Assembly: GCF_004217095.1 (NCBI RefSeq)
Contig: NZ_SHKO01000001.1
Coordinates: forward strand, 124,001-188,000
Direction: 5' to 3'
Source of the DNA: Advenella incenata
GTDB taxonomy: Bacteria; Pseudomonadota; Gammaproteobacteria; Burkholderiales; Burkholderiaceae_B
Length of the DNA stretch: 64,000 nucleotides
Shown in pieces: positions 34,283-42,638 of this stretch. Both the position numbers and the translations under genes were made by a program. A model generated the notes under the pieces. That model had not been told where the DNA came from. It made no database searches and was given only the letters and a program-made list of their open reading frames with translations. Each line of letters opens with the position of its first letter. Positions within the stretch are counted from its first letter, which is position 1.

Positions 34283-35237
34283 AAAAACTAAATACACCGT
34301 GTTATTGACAAACGATATTCTGGCAGAGCAAGCGCAGCGGCTTCGGCAGCACGCCAACGTTATTGTTGCCCCACAAACGGATCCGGACACCTTGCGTCGC
34401 CTTGTGGTGGACGCCGACGCACTGATCGTGCGCGCCAAGCTTCCCGATGATATTTTTGATCATCAGACCAGGCTTAAAGGAGTCGTCCGGCATGGCGTGG
34501 GCCTGGATATGATACCGATGGAAAACGCATGCGCCAATAAAATACCCGTGGCCAATATTCCCGGATGCAACACCAGCTCCGTTGTCGAGTATTGCATTGC
34601 CGCCATGCTACATGTCCGACGGCAACTCAACATGCAACGCATCGATAATGGCGGATCAGACTGGCAGCCCAAGCGGGCGCTGGCGGACCAGATGGGCGAA
34701 CTGGGTGGACTGACGCTGGGCATAGTGGGTGTTGGCGCAATCGGAAGTGCTCTGGCCAAGGTGGCGACAGCGCTGGGAATGAAGGTGATCGGCCTGTCCA
34801 GACGTAGAGAGAGCTTGCCCGACGGGGTTGAGTACGCCGACAAGAAGGCGCTATTTTCACATGCCGATATTGTCGTTCTATCGTGTCCCCTGAATGCGGA
34901 CACGATCGGGCTGGCCGATACGGCTGAGTTCAACAGCATGAAAACGTCCGGCATAGTCATCAATGTGTCGCGTGGCCCGGTCATTAACACGGCCGCATTA
35001 TTGGATGCGTTACGCGATGGAAAAATTGCCGCTGCTGTGCTGGATGTACACGATGTGCAACCGGTTAAGCCTGGCATGTACCCCGCCGAACAGAAAAACT
35101 TGTATTTAACGCCGCATATCGCTGGCATTACAACAGCCAGCATGAAAAGAATGAGCCAGGGGTCGGTTGACGAAGTCTTGCGCTTGTTACAGGGACATCG
35201 GTTTGCCAATCTGGTTAATCCAGAAATCTACAACTAA
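34275..35237 (+). CDS. D-2-hydroxyacid dehydrogenase, cluster ii
   Basis: 320 residues. The NAD-binding motif is GIVGVGAIGSALAK. The catalytic arginine lies in NVSRGPVIN, the glutamate is expected in the VLDVHDVQP region, and the histidine is in LTPHIAGIT. Substrate-side motif LKGVVRHGVGLDMIP is shared almost word for word with the dehydrogenase at 44807-45805 (LRGVVRHGVGLDFIP), so the two are paralogues. It interconverts a 2-keto acid and a D-2-hydroxy acid. The VLDVHDVQP stretch has H and D where many members have VFxxEP, so the acidic residue is worth checking. Confidence 0.88.
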   Translation: MSEKTKYTVLLTNDILAEQAQRLRQHANVIVAPQTDPDTLRRLVVDADALIVRAKLPDDIFDHQTRLKGVVRHGVGLDMIPMENACANKIPVANIPGCNTSSVVEYCIAAMLHVRRQLNMQRIDNGGSDWQPKRALADQMGELGGLTLGIVGVGAIGSALAKVATALGMKVIGLSRRRESLPDGVEYADKKALFSHADIVVLSCPLNADTIGLADTAEFNSMKTSGIVINVSRGPVINTAALLDALRDGKIAAAVLDVHDVQPVKPGMYPAEQKNLYLTPHIAGITTASMKRMSQGSVDEVLRLLQGHRFANLVNPEIYN

Positions 35238-35257
35238 TTCATTTGCAAAGGTTCGAG

Positions 35258-36400
35258 ATGAAAATTTCCAGTATTCAGGCCCATCCTATTTCCTTTCCTG
35301 TTCCTGAAGACAAGTCTGTGCGCTTGGGCATTGGCAGAAGTGTGAAACGCGATGCCGTGCTGCTGCGCGTACAAACAGATGAAGGACTAACCGGATGGGG
35401 CGAAGCGCATCATGGCCGATGCCCCGGCGCCATCGCCCGGCTCATTGACACCACGCTGGCGGAGTTGGTCGTGGGAATGGATCCGATGGATGTTTCGGGA
35501 GTATGGTCAAAAGTGCATAAAATGCAAATATCCAGCCACGGCATGGGCGCTGCTGCTGCGCTGGCGCTCAGCGGGCTGGACCTGGCGCTATGGGATATTC
35601 GATGTCAGGTTGCCGGGTTGCCCCTGCATACCCTGATCGGCGGCAAACGAAAACCCATCAAGGCGTATGCGGGGGGCATATCCCTGGGCTGGCAGGCTCC
35701 CGAGGCGCTTGTCGACGAGGCCGCGGGCTACGTCAGCCAGGGTTACCGGGCATTGAAGCTTCGGGTAGGAGACAATATCGAACGCGATATCGCCCGCGTG
35801 GCTGCAGTGCGCAAGGGCGTTGGCGATCAAATTGATATATTGGTAGACGCCAATACCAATTACACGCTGGACGATGTACGTCGCATCATGCCCTTCTATG
35901 ACGACCTGAAGGTAGGTTGGCTTGAAGAGCCGTTCCCTGCCCACGATCTTGGGTTATATCGCCGCGCCTCGCAACTTGGACGAACTCCGCTGGCCGCAGG
36001 TGAAAACCACTACACCCGTTATGAGTTTGAGCCGATACTTGAGGCTCAAGTGCTGGGTTTTGTACAACCGGATCTGTCCAAGGCCGGCGGGATTACCGAA
36101 TCACTAAAAATAGCCGCGATGGCCAGTTGCCACCGCTTAAGCGTGAATCCTCATACCTCTGCCACTGCCATCAACATGGCCACATCAATCAGCTATATGT
36201 GTGCAATCGACAATCCTGGCTATTTTGAGGCTGACCTTACTGCCTACAATCCCTTTCGCGATCAACTAACTGACAAACCACCCTATGTACTGGATGCTGA
36301 TGGCTGCGTGACCGCCGGTGATGGCGTAGGTATCGGACTGACTATCGACGAAAAATTTGTTGCTGCCCATCCACTGATAGACGGACCATGTTATGTGTAG
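35258..36400 (+). CDS. Enolase-superfamily enzyme with KxR motif, cluster ii
   Basis: About 380 residues, a different branch from the enzyme at 32232. The base motif is K167-L-R169 (ALKLRVG) instead of KxK. The metal ligands are D197 (LVDANTNYT), E223 (WLEEPF) and E249 (AAGENHYTRYEF). H299 in NPHTSATAIN is the mandelate-racemase-type histidine. It is a clear paralogue of the enzyme at 43662-44810 along its whole length (for example SSHGMGA/SSHGLGA and AYAGGISLG/AYAGGIALG). The KxR variant suggests one-sided chemistry. It starts 20 bp after the dehydrogenase gene. Confidence 0.9.
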   Translation: MKISSIQAHPISFPVPEDKSVRLGIGRSVKRDAVLLRVQTDEGLTGWGEAHHGRCPGAIARLIDTTLAELVVGMDPMDVSGVWSKVHKMQISSHGMGAAAALALSGLDLALWDIRCQVAGLPLHTLIGGKRKPIKAYAGGISLGWQAPEALVDEAAGYVSQGYRALKLRVGDNIERDIARVAAVRKGVGDQIDILVDANTNYTLDDVRRIMPFYDDLKVGWLEEPFPAHDLGLYRRASQLGRTPLAAGENHYTRYEFEPILEAQVLGFVQPDLSKAGGITESLKIAAMASCHRLSVNPHTSATAINMATSISYMCAIDNPGYFEADLTAYNPFRDQLTDKPPYVLDADGCVTAGDGVGIGLTIDEKFVAAHPLIDGPCYV

Positions 36401-36472
36401 TTTGCATGGCGGCCAGGGCATATAAAAGGCAAAGGCTCGTTCATGCAATAAATGCCAGGGCCAATCCGCTGT

Positions 36473-37447
36473 CTAGTGCGACGACACAAATTCCGACGCG
36501 GAATGCGAGGGCGGTATGGCAAAGCTTTCCCGCATGCGCTTTGCCTCTTCGGACGGAGGCAAGCCGAACAGGCGCTTGAATTCTCGATTGAACTGCGACG
36601 GGCTTTCGTATCCCACTGAATGGCTCGCCGCAGACGCCGTGATCCCTTGTCGAACCATGAGCAATCGGGCCTGGTGCAACCTTATCGATTTAACGTATTG
36701 CATGGGGGACGTGTGCGTAATGGCTTTGAAATGACTATGGAAAGTAGGCACGCTCATGCCGGCTTCATTTGCCAGTTGTGAAAGATTCAGCGGTTGCGCA
36801 TAGGTGGTATGAATACGGCTTAGGGTTTTGCCGATTTTTCCGAAGTGCCCGCGCATGGCCAGCGCCGAACGCAGGACATTGCCCTGAGCGCCCGTCAGTA
36901 TTCGGTAGTAGAGCTCTCGCATCATAGCGGGCCCAAGCACCGCGGCCTCCACAGGCGTGCTCATTGCTTCAAGGAAACGCAGTAGTGAAGCGCTCATTGC
37001 CGGGTCCATGGGACTGGACATCATGCTCTCGGGAGTCACTGCCGACAACGGCGCCTCATGATTGTCTATCTCTATCGACAGATCGGCGGCAAGCTGAAAA
37101 TCCAGGTGTATATAGATGGCCAGAAGTGGGTGCTCTGCCGAGGCATCCGTTTCCATCACAAAGGGAACCGGTACCGAGACGGCAAGATAATGCTGTTCGT
37201 CATACAGATAGGTCTGATTGCCGAAATAGCCTCTTTTGGTACCCTGGCAGACAATGACGATACCCGGGTCGTAAAGAACCGGGGTGCGTGCAAGTGGTCG
37301 ATTCGAGCGCAAAAAGCGTACGTCGGGAAGGCTGCTCAGGTTATAGCCTTCTTTCGGCGCCAATGTCAAAAGCAGGCTTGTCAGGCGCGCCCGAGCGTCT
37401 GCCGGATTGGCAGAAACGTGCGTTTGATCACGCATGAAATAATTCAT
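36473..37447 (-). CDS. AraC-family regulator with AraC_N sensor domain (YqhC-like)
   Basis: 324 residues. The N-terminal cupin-like sensor has FLRSNRPLARTPVLYDPGIV then VCQGTKRGYFGNQTYLYDEQHYLAVSVP. Two C-terminal helix-turn-helix motifs follow, LNLSQLANEAGMSVPTFHSHF and ITASAASHSVGYESPSQFNREF, ending FGLPPSEEAKRM. This subgroup often lies divergent from an SDR or aldo-keto reductase, as here (SDR at 37545, 97 bp away), and activates it in response to aldehydes or related stress. Confidence 0.9.
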   Translation of the reverse strand: MNYFMRDQTHVSANPADARARLTSLLLTLAPKEGYNLSSLPDVRFLRSNRPLARTPVLYDPGIVIVCQGTKRGYFGNQTYLYDEQHYLAVSVPVPFVMETDASAEHPLLAIYIHLDFQLAADLSIEIDNHEAPLSAVTPESMMSSPMDPAMSASLLRFLEAMSTPVEAAVLGPAMMRELYYRILTGAQGNVLRSALAMRGHFGKIGKTLSRIHTTYAQPLNLSQLANEAGMSVPTFHSHFKAITHTSPMQYVKSIRLHQARLLMVRQGITASAASHSVGYESPSQFNREFKRLFGLPPSEEAKRMRESFAIPPSHSASEFVSSH

Positions 37448-37544
37448 TCATAGTAATAGGCAATAAAAACAGAATATTAGGGCTAAAGATCAAGACCATT
37501 TGAGAATATTATGCATGCATGTATTAACAAAAGGGAGTATTTCC

Positions 37545-38381
37545 ATGTCTTGGTCAAAAATCATTTTCATCACCGGCGTCAGTAGTGGCTTTGGTCGTGC
37601 ATTAGCTCAGGAAGCGCTCAACAGCGGCCATCGCGTAGTGGGAACGGTGCGCAATGCACAAGCAAAGGCGTCGTTTGAAGCACTCGGTCCAAGTGCGTTC
37701 GCACGATTGCTCGACGTGACAGATTTTGCCGCAATAGACGAGGTAATTGCTGAGGTTCAAACCAATATTGGTCCGATTGACGTACTGGTCAACAATGCGG
37801 GCTATGGCCATGAGGGAGTCATGGAAGAATCTGCGCTTCATGAAATGAAGCGGCAGTTTGATGTCAACGTCTATGGTGCGGTGGCAATGATAAAAGCCGT
37901 CCTTCCTGCTATGCGCAAACGTCGTCGCGGGCATATTATCAACATTACGTCCATGGGCGGATTCATTACCATGCCCGGTATCGCCTACTACTGTGGCAGC
38001 AAGTTCGCGTTGGAAGGGATTTCTGAAGTGCTGAGTAAAGAAGTAAGCCATTTTGGTATTGCGGTCACTGCCGTGGCGCCTGGCTCCTTTCGTACCGACT
38101 GGGCCGGCAGGTCTATGGTCAGAGCGCCACGCAGCATTGCGGACTATGACACGCTGTTCGACCCCATACGCAAGGCACGTCAGGACAAAAGCGGCCAGCA
38201 ACTGGGAGACCCTGCCAAGGCTGCTCGCGCGATACTGGCGATCGTGGACAGTAAAACACCACCGGCGCATTTATTACTGGGAAGCGACGCACTTGAATTG
38301 GTGCGCAGCAAGCTGAAGGCTTATGCAGCGCAAATCGATGCCTGGGAACAACTGACTCGTTCAACGGATGTCAGTCAATAA
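37545..38381 (+). CDS. SDR-family oxidoreductase
   Basis: 278 residues. NAD(P)-binding motif TGVSSGFGRAL (10-20), R36 after strand 2 suggests NADP preference, NNAG at 83-86. The catalytic residues are S136 (INITSMGG), Y149 and K153 (YCGSK). The C-terminal half carries a long variable loop typical of classical SDRs acting on short carbonyls. ATG 37545 is preceded by AAGGGAG, better than the upstream in-frame codon at 37500. It is divergent from, and probably activated by, the AraC-family regulator. Confidence 0.88.
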   Translation: MSWSKIIFITGVSSGFGRALAQEALNSGHRVVGTVRNAQAKASFEALGPSAFARLLDVTDFAAIDEVIAEVQTNIGPIDVLVNNAGYGHEGVMEESALHEMKRQFDVNVYGAVAMIKAVLPAMRKRRRGHIINITSMGGFITMPGIAYYCGSKFALEGISEVLSKEVSHFGIAVTAVAPGSFRTDWAGRSMVRAPRSIADYDTLFDPIRKARQDKSGQQLGDPAKAARAILAIVDSKTPPAHLLLGSDALELVRSKLKAYAAQIDAWEQLTRSTDVSQ

Positions 38382-38614
38382 CTGCCGGGCTGACTGCGCC
38401 TGGTATGGGCTGCGTGCAAGAGAATATTCCTTACCATGGAGTCATGAAAGTGCTTAACGAAATGATGGTTGAAATATCAAAATGTATGCCCGGCTGGGCT
38501 ACGCCGAAGTGGCACGGGGCACGGATAACGGTTTTGCGCGCGTATATTTTGAGAAGCCGCTTGGGTAATGAATCCGGTTTCTCATGAAAGGCCATAGGTC
38601 GTAAAAGTGTGAGC

Positions 38615-38648
38615 GTTTATACGGCCTCGATAATGCGGCCGTATAAAC
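38615..38648. terminator. Bidirectional terminator hairpin
   Basis: GTTTATACGGCC (38615-38626) and GGCCGTATAAAC (38637-38648) form a perfect 12-bp stem with a 10-nt loop. It lies between the convergent SDR gene and CoA-transferase gene; the A/T-rich outer part serves either direction. The rest of the 298-bp gap (38382-38679) holds no recognised gene. Confidence 0.65.
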
Positions 38649-38679
38649 TGCGACTCAGTTGGCTGCGCGCCAAGAAAGA

Positions 38680-39936
38680 TTATTGACTTGTTGCAGCCGG
38701 CTGTTGCGCACTGTTGCCTGAAACGCAAGTGATTGTTCCGGTTTGAATCAGTTCGTCGATTTCAGAGGAAGTATAACCAAGACCCTGCAGAATCTGTATG
38801 GTGTCTTCGCCAATGCGCGGGGGCGGGCGATGGTATCTCGGCTGCGTTTTTGAAAACTTGACAGGCATACCCACTGTGCGGATGGCACCGGCAACAGGAT
38901 GTTCCTGTTCGACCACCATTCCCATTGCCAGGCTTTGGGGGTGCATTAGTGCCTGACCAATATTATTGACGGGCCCTGCAGGCACGCCGGCTTTATCAAA
39001 CTCTGCCAGCCATTGCGCGGCAGGCCTTGTCGCGAGTATTTCCGTCATCATGGTAATAAGCGCTGGTTTGTTGGCCATGCGTGCCGAATTGGTTTTGAAC
39101 CGTTCGTCCTCGGTCCATTCTGCATGTCCAAGGACCTGGGCGATGCGTACCCAGTTTTTCTCATTGGCGCCGCCGATGATGATCCAGTCGCTGCCTGTCG
39201 GAAATGCCTGGTACGGTGTGGCCAGGATATGGGATGAACCAGAAGGGCCGGGCGATTCGCCTGTGGCAAAGTAAATGGCGGCATGCCAGTAAAGCTGCTG
39301 AAGGCTGGCTTCCAGCAGGGAAGTTTCCACGCGTTGGCCTTCACCGGTTCGCTGTTTGTGCTGATACGCGGCCAGGATGCCGAAGGCCGCCAGAATACCG
39401 GCATTGATATCCGCAATCGAATTGCCTGTGCGCAAGGGCGCGCCGTTTGGTTCTCCCGTAATGCTCATGAGTCCGGAAAATCCCTGTGCTATCAGATCAA
39501 ACCCCCCTTTGTCTGCATAAGGTCCTTCGGAACCATAACCCGATATGGAGCAATAAATGAGTCCTGGATTGATTTTTCTCAAGGTGTCATAACCAATCCC
39601 CAGTTTTTCCATGGTGCCCTTTCTGAAGTTCTCGGTCAGAACATCTGCGTCCTTAATGAGTTTGAAGAGAATCTCCTTTCCCTTTTCACTTTTCAAATCG
39701 AGCGCGATCGCCTGTTTATTACGGTTAAGCATCAAAAAAGGCGCAGAAATGCCGTTGATCTGTGGATCGCTGTATTGCCTTGAGTCGTCACCGCCATTGA
39801 TTTTTTCAACTTTAATCACTTCCGCGCCCAGATCGGCCAGCATCATGCCGCAGGTGGGGCCCGCCATAATCTGTGCCAGCTCGATGACTTTCATGCCAGC
39901 CAGGGCGTCTTTCGATGGTTTGTTTATTGTGGTCAT
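38680..39936 (-). CDS. CaiB/BaiF (family III) CoA-transferase, cluster iii
   Basis: 418 residues. Opening LAGMKVIELAQIMAGPTCGM, with MLADLGAEVIKVEK, places it in the family. The catalytic aspartate is D176 in GNSIADINAGI. It probably charges a dicarboxylate or hydroxy acid with CoA from a donor thioester. It is last in a three-gene transcript (Bug, crotonase, CoA-transferase) and starts 3 bp after the crotonase stop. It is only distantly similar to the other CoA-transferase at 26910. Confidence 0.9.
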   Translation of the reverse strand: MTTINKPSKDALAGMKVIELAQIMAGPTCGMMLADLGAEVIKVEKINGGDDSRQYSDPQINGISAPFLMLNRNKQAIALDLKSEKGKEILFKLIKDADVLTENFRKGTMEKLGIGYDTLRKINPGLIYCSISGYGSEGPYADKGGFDLIAQGFSGLMSITGEPNGAPLRTGNSIADINAGILAAFGILAAYQHKQRTGEGQRVETSLLEASLQQLYWHAAIYFATGESPGPSGSSHILATPYQAFPTGSDWIIIGGANEKNWVRIAQVLGHAEWTEDERFKTNSARMANKPALITMMTEILATRPAAQWLAEFDKAGVPAGPVNNIGQALMHPQSLAMGMVVEQEHPVAGAIRTVGMPVKFSKTQPRYHRPPPRIGEDTIQILQGLGYTSSEIDELIQTGTITCVSGNSAQQPAATSQ

Positions 39937-39939
39937 GCT

Positions 39940-40719
39940 TTATTTCCCCGTAAATGCTGGTGGTTTTTTTTCCAGAAACGATCGATAGCCGATCCTGAAA
40001 TCATCAGTATCGAAACAATCGAAGGCTTCTTCGAGCGCCGCTTCATCCAGTTCAGCCTGGTTCACAATGTTGCTGATGAATTTCTTGTGCCAGCGTGCCA
40101 CTAGCGGGGCGCCTTGCGCGATATTGCGGGCGGTCTCAAGCGCCGTTTTCTCCACTTCATCATCGCTGACCAGTTTATGGATTATTCCCAATTTGACAGC
40201 TTGTTGCGCGTCGATGATATTTCCTTCCAGCAACATGGCCTTGGCAACAGAAGGGCCAACCAGGCGGATGAGCGGTCGCAGCTCCGAATAGGACATGACC
40301 AGGCCGAGATTTTTTATGGGTATGCCAAACCGTGAACTTTCGCCACATACTCGCACATCGGCCAGACTGGCTATTTCAAGGCCGCCACCAACGCAAATCC
40401 CATGAATTTGCGCGACAATGGGATGTTCGCAGGCGGCAATGCTGTCTATGGTTTGCTTCATGACCCGGCCGTAGGCGATGGCCTGTTCTTTATTGGACCG
40501 GGATGTGGCGAACTCGGAAATATCATTGCCTGGTGAAAACGCCTTTTTCCCGGCACCACGCAACACAATGCAGCGTATTTGCCGATTGGCCGAGAGCTGG
40601 CTGAAAGCTTCTCCCAATTGTTTCCATATCTCGATGGTAAATGCATTCAGCTTATGTTCGCGGCTAATGACTACCGTTGCTATTGTCTGGTCTATTGATG
40701 TGATAACACCTTCCTGCAT
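39940..40719 (-). CDS. Crotonase-family protein (enoyl-CoA hydratase/isomerase-like)
   Basis: 259 residues. The CoA-binding and oxyanion-hole segments are present: GAGKKAFSPGNDISEF and IHGICVGGGLEIASLADVRV. The usual acid/base glutamates of enoyl-CoA hydratase (rat E144 and E164) appear to be replaced: FGIPIKNLGLVMSYSE has Ile where E144 is expected, and AKAMLLEGN has Ala where E164 is expected. It may therefore be a hydrolase, isomerase or lyase of the superfamily rather than a hydratase. It sits between the Bug receptor (33 bp) and CoA-transferase (3 bp). Confidence 0.85.
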   Translation of the reverse strand: MQEGVITSIDQTIATVVISREHKLNAFTIEIWKQLGEAFSQLSANRQIRCIVLRGAGKKAFSPGNDISEFATSRSNKEQAIAYGRVMKQTIDSIAACEHPIVAQIHGICVGGGLEIASLADVRVCGESSRFGIPIKNLGLVMSYSELRPLIRLVGPSVAKAMLLEGNIIDAQQAVKLGIIHKLVSDDEVEKTALETARNIAQGAPLVARWHKKFISNIVNQAELDEAALEEAFDCFDTDDFRIGYRSFLEKKPPAFTGK

Positions 40720-40752
40720 AACGGAACCTTTTTAATAAGTTTGCGAGTTTGT

Positions 40753-41721
40753 TTATTGGGTATTAAAAGCTTTTTCCATGTCCCCGTAACTCACCCATTC
40801 CTTTGCAATCAATGCTTTGAACGACTCGGGCGAGTCGGGACCATCGCCAATGGTCAGCCCTTGAAGGGCGAGTTTTTTCTGCACATTTTCGTTCTCCAGG
40901 GATCGGCTAATTGCCGAATCTATTTTCTTTACTATCTCTGCCGGTACATTGGCGGGTGCGAGTACCCCATACCATTGAGCAACATTGATTTTTGGCAGGC
41001 CTTGCTCCTCTATGGTCGGTACGTCAGGCAATTGTGCAGAGCGTGATGAACTGGTTACTGCCAGGGCCTTGAGCTTGCCGGCCCTGACCTGGCTGATGAT
41101 CCCGGGAAGCGTGTCGAAATTTAAGTCGACCAGCCCTCCTATCAAATCCGTGACTGCCTGGCCGCTTCCCTTGTACGGTACATGTGTCATCGTCAAATGG
41201 TGAGTCTGGGCAAATTGGGCTGCGCTCAAGTGCTGAGGGCCGCCCAGACCGGAGGAGGCGTAAGACATTTTTCCTGAGTTTTTGCTGGCAAAGTCGATCA
41301 GGTCCCGGGCATTGTTGAATGGATGTTTTTCAGGGCTGATGACAAGCACATTTGGTACTACGCCAATAAAGGAGACCGGGCTGAATTTACTCAAGGGCTC
41401 AGGAGCGTTCTTCTTGATGAAGTGCGGGGCGGATACGGTGGACTGCATATTGGCAAGCAGCAAGGTATAGCCGTCAGGCTTGGCATTGGCAACTTCATCT
41501 GCGGCAATAAGTCCTGAAGCGCCGGGCCTGTTTTCTACCACAACTGCCTGCCCGAGTTCGGTACTCAATTGCTCCGATAGGATACGCGCCGATGTATCGG
41601 TTCCGCCTCCGGGTACGAAGCCTACCAACAGGCGCACTGGCTTTTCAGGGTACTGAGCATGGGCGAAGATGGAAAAAGCCAATAAAATGCCACTAACAGA
41701 GATGATTGCAAGTTTTTTCAT
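40753..41721 (-). CDS. Bug/TctC-family periplasmic receptor, cluster iii
   Basis: 322 residues with a signal peptide at 1-22 (ending FAHAQYPEK). Bug motifs are VRLLVGFVPGGGTDTSARIL, VVVENRPGASGLIAAD and MSYASSGLGGPQHLSA. It is the first gene of the cluster iii transcript, and divergent from the GntR regulator at 41799. The 28-bp palindrome in the shared promoter suggests tight repression. The ligand is presumably the acid processed by the crotonase and CoA-transferase. Confidence 0.92.
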   Translation of the reverse strand: MKKLAIISVSGILLAFSIFAHAQYPEKPVRLLVGFVPGGGTDTSARILSEQLSTELGQAVVVENRPGASGLIAADEVANAKPDGYTLLLANMQSTVSAPHFIKKNAPEPLSKFSPVSFIGVVPNVLVISPEKHPFNNARDLIDFASKNSGKMSYASSGLGGPQHLSAAQFAQTHHLTMTHVPYKGSGQAVTDLIGGLVDLNFDTLPGIISQVRAGKLKALAVTSSSRSAQLPDVPTIEEQGLPKINVAQWYGVLAPANVPAEIVKKIDSAISRSLENENVQKKLALQGLTIGDGPDSPESFKALIAKEWVSYGDMEKAFNTQ

Positions 41722-41749
41722 GTATTGTCTCCAGAGCGATTTTTAAGAT

Positions 41750-41777
41750 ATTTGTATAATGTATACATTATACAAAT
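41750..41777. promoter_or_regulatory. 28-bp perfect palindrome, GntR operator candidate of cluster iii
   Basis: ATTTGTATAATGTA (41750-41763) is followed directly by its exact reverse complement (41764-41777). It lies between the divergent Bug (start 41721) and GntR (start 41799) genes, 21 bp before the GntR ATG. The ATTTGTATAAT part also resembles a -10 element, so a bound repressor would block both promoters. Confidence 0.7.
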
Positions 41778-41798
41778 GGCGAGACCACACACCTATTA

Positions 41799-42461
41799 AT
41801 GTTTACCCTAACTATGACCGATTACAAAATTTCGCCATCTACGATGGCTAACCAAGTAGCTAATCAATTAAAAAAAATGATTATTGAAGGGGCATTGGTA
41901 CCGGAGCAACGACTGAACGAGCGTGAGCTATGCGAACAGCTGAATGTCTCGCGTACACCGTTACGAGAGGCCTATCGGATTCTGCAGGCGGATGGTCTGA
42001 TACAGATCAAGCCTCAAAAAGGGGCTGTCGTAATCAAGAAGACCAATGAGGATATCGAGAATATTTTCGAACTTTTGGCCGTGCTGGAGGGACTGGCAAT
42101 CCGACAGGCAGTGGCCAACGCTTCGGCAGAAGAAATTGCCGGGATTGTAAAAATGCACCAGGAAGTGGAAGAGCGCTTTCAGAAAAATGATGTGTCGGGT
42201 TACTTTGAGAAAAGCATAGGCTGTCATATTGCAATTAACCGGGCGGCTCACAATCCGTTTCTTACCGAAATCTACGACAAGCTGAACTTGCAGGTGCAGG
42301 CGATCCGATACAAGACAAATCTGGATAGCAACGAAATTCTTCAAAGCGTGCGTGAGCATGCTTCCTTCATCCAGGCACTGCAGGAACGTGATGCGGAGTT
42401 AGCTGAGCGCCGGATATGTGAACACATGCGGCGTAAGAAAAATACAAACATGCCAGATTAG
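41799..42461 (+). CDS. GntR-family (FCD) regulator of cluster iii
   Basis: 220 residues. Winged helix NQLKKMIIEGALVPEQRLNE, then RELCEQLNVSRTPLREAYRIL, wing LIQIKPQKGAVV, and FCD domain (FELLAVLEGLAIRQAV, FEKSIGCHIAINRAAHNPFL, EHASFIQAL). ATG 41799 or 41814 may start it; neither has a strong ribosome-binding site. It is divergent from the Bug/crotonase/CaiB transcript and very probably represses it through the adjacent 28-bp palindrome. Confidence 0.9.
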   Translation: MFTLTMTDYKISPSTMANQVANQLKKMIIEGALVPEQRLNERELCEQLNVSRTPLREAYRILQADGLIQIKPQKGAVVIKKTNEDIENIFELLAVLEGLAIRQAVANASAEEIAGIVKMHQEVEERFQKNDVSGYFEKSIGCHIAINRAAHNPFLTEIYDKLNLQVQAIRYKTNLDSNEILQSVREHASFIQALQERDAELAERRICEHMRRKKNTNMPD

Positions 42462-42532
42462 CCAATATGACGCCTGGTCCGGGAGCGACGAATCGCGGTG
42501 TGGGCGGCACCCCGAGCTGTCCTGTAGAAGTC

Positions 42533-42605
42533 CACTAATCAAGCCGGCAATCATAAATGCGCCGACCATTTCCCCGGCATTTATCTTGTCTGTACTTGAT
42601 TAGTG
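42533..42605. repeat. Nested inverted repeat between convergent genes
   Basis: Outer arms CACTAATCAAG (42533-42543) and CTTGATTAGTG (42595-42605) are perfect 11-bp complements. Inside them ATAAATGC (42553-42560) and GCATTTAT (42577-42584) pair over 8 bp. The two stems are separated by 9 and 10 unpaired bases, so the 73-nt element could fold into one long interrupted hairpin. It lies in the 177-bp gap between the convergent GntR and Bug genes. It may be a terminator or a remnant of a small mobile element. Confidence 0.55.
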
Positions 42606-42638
42606 AAACCGGTGAAGGATACCTGTGACGGCCCTTCG

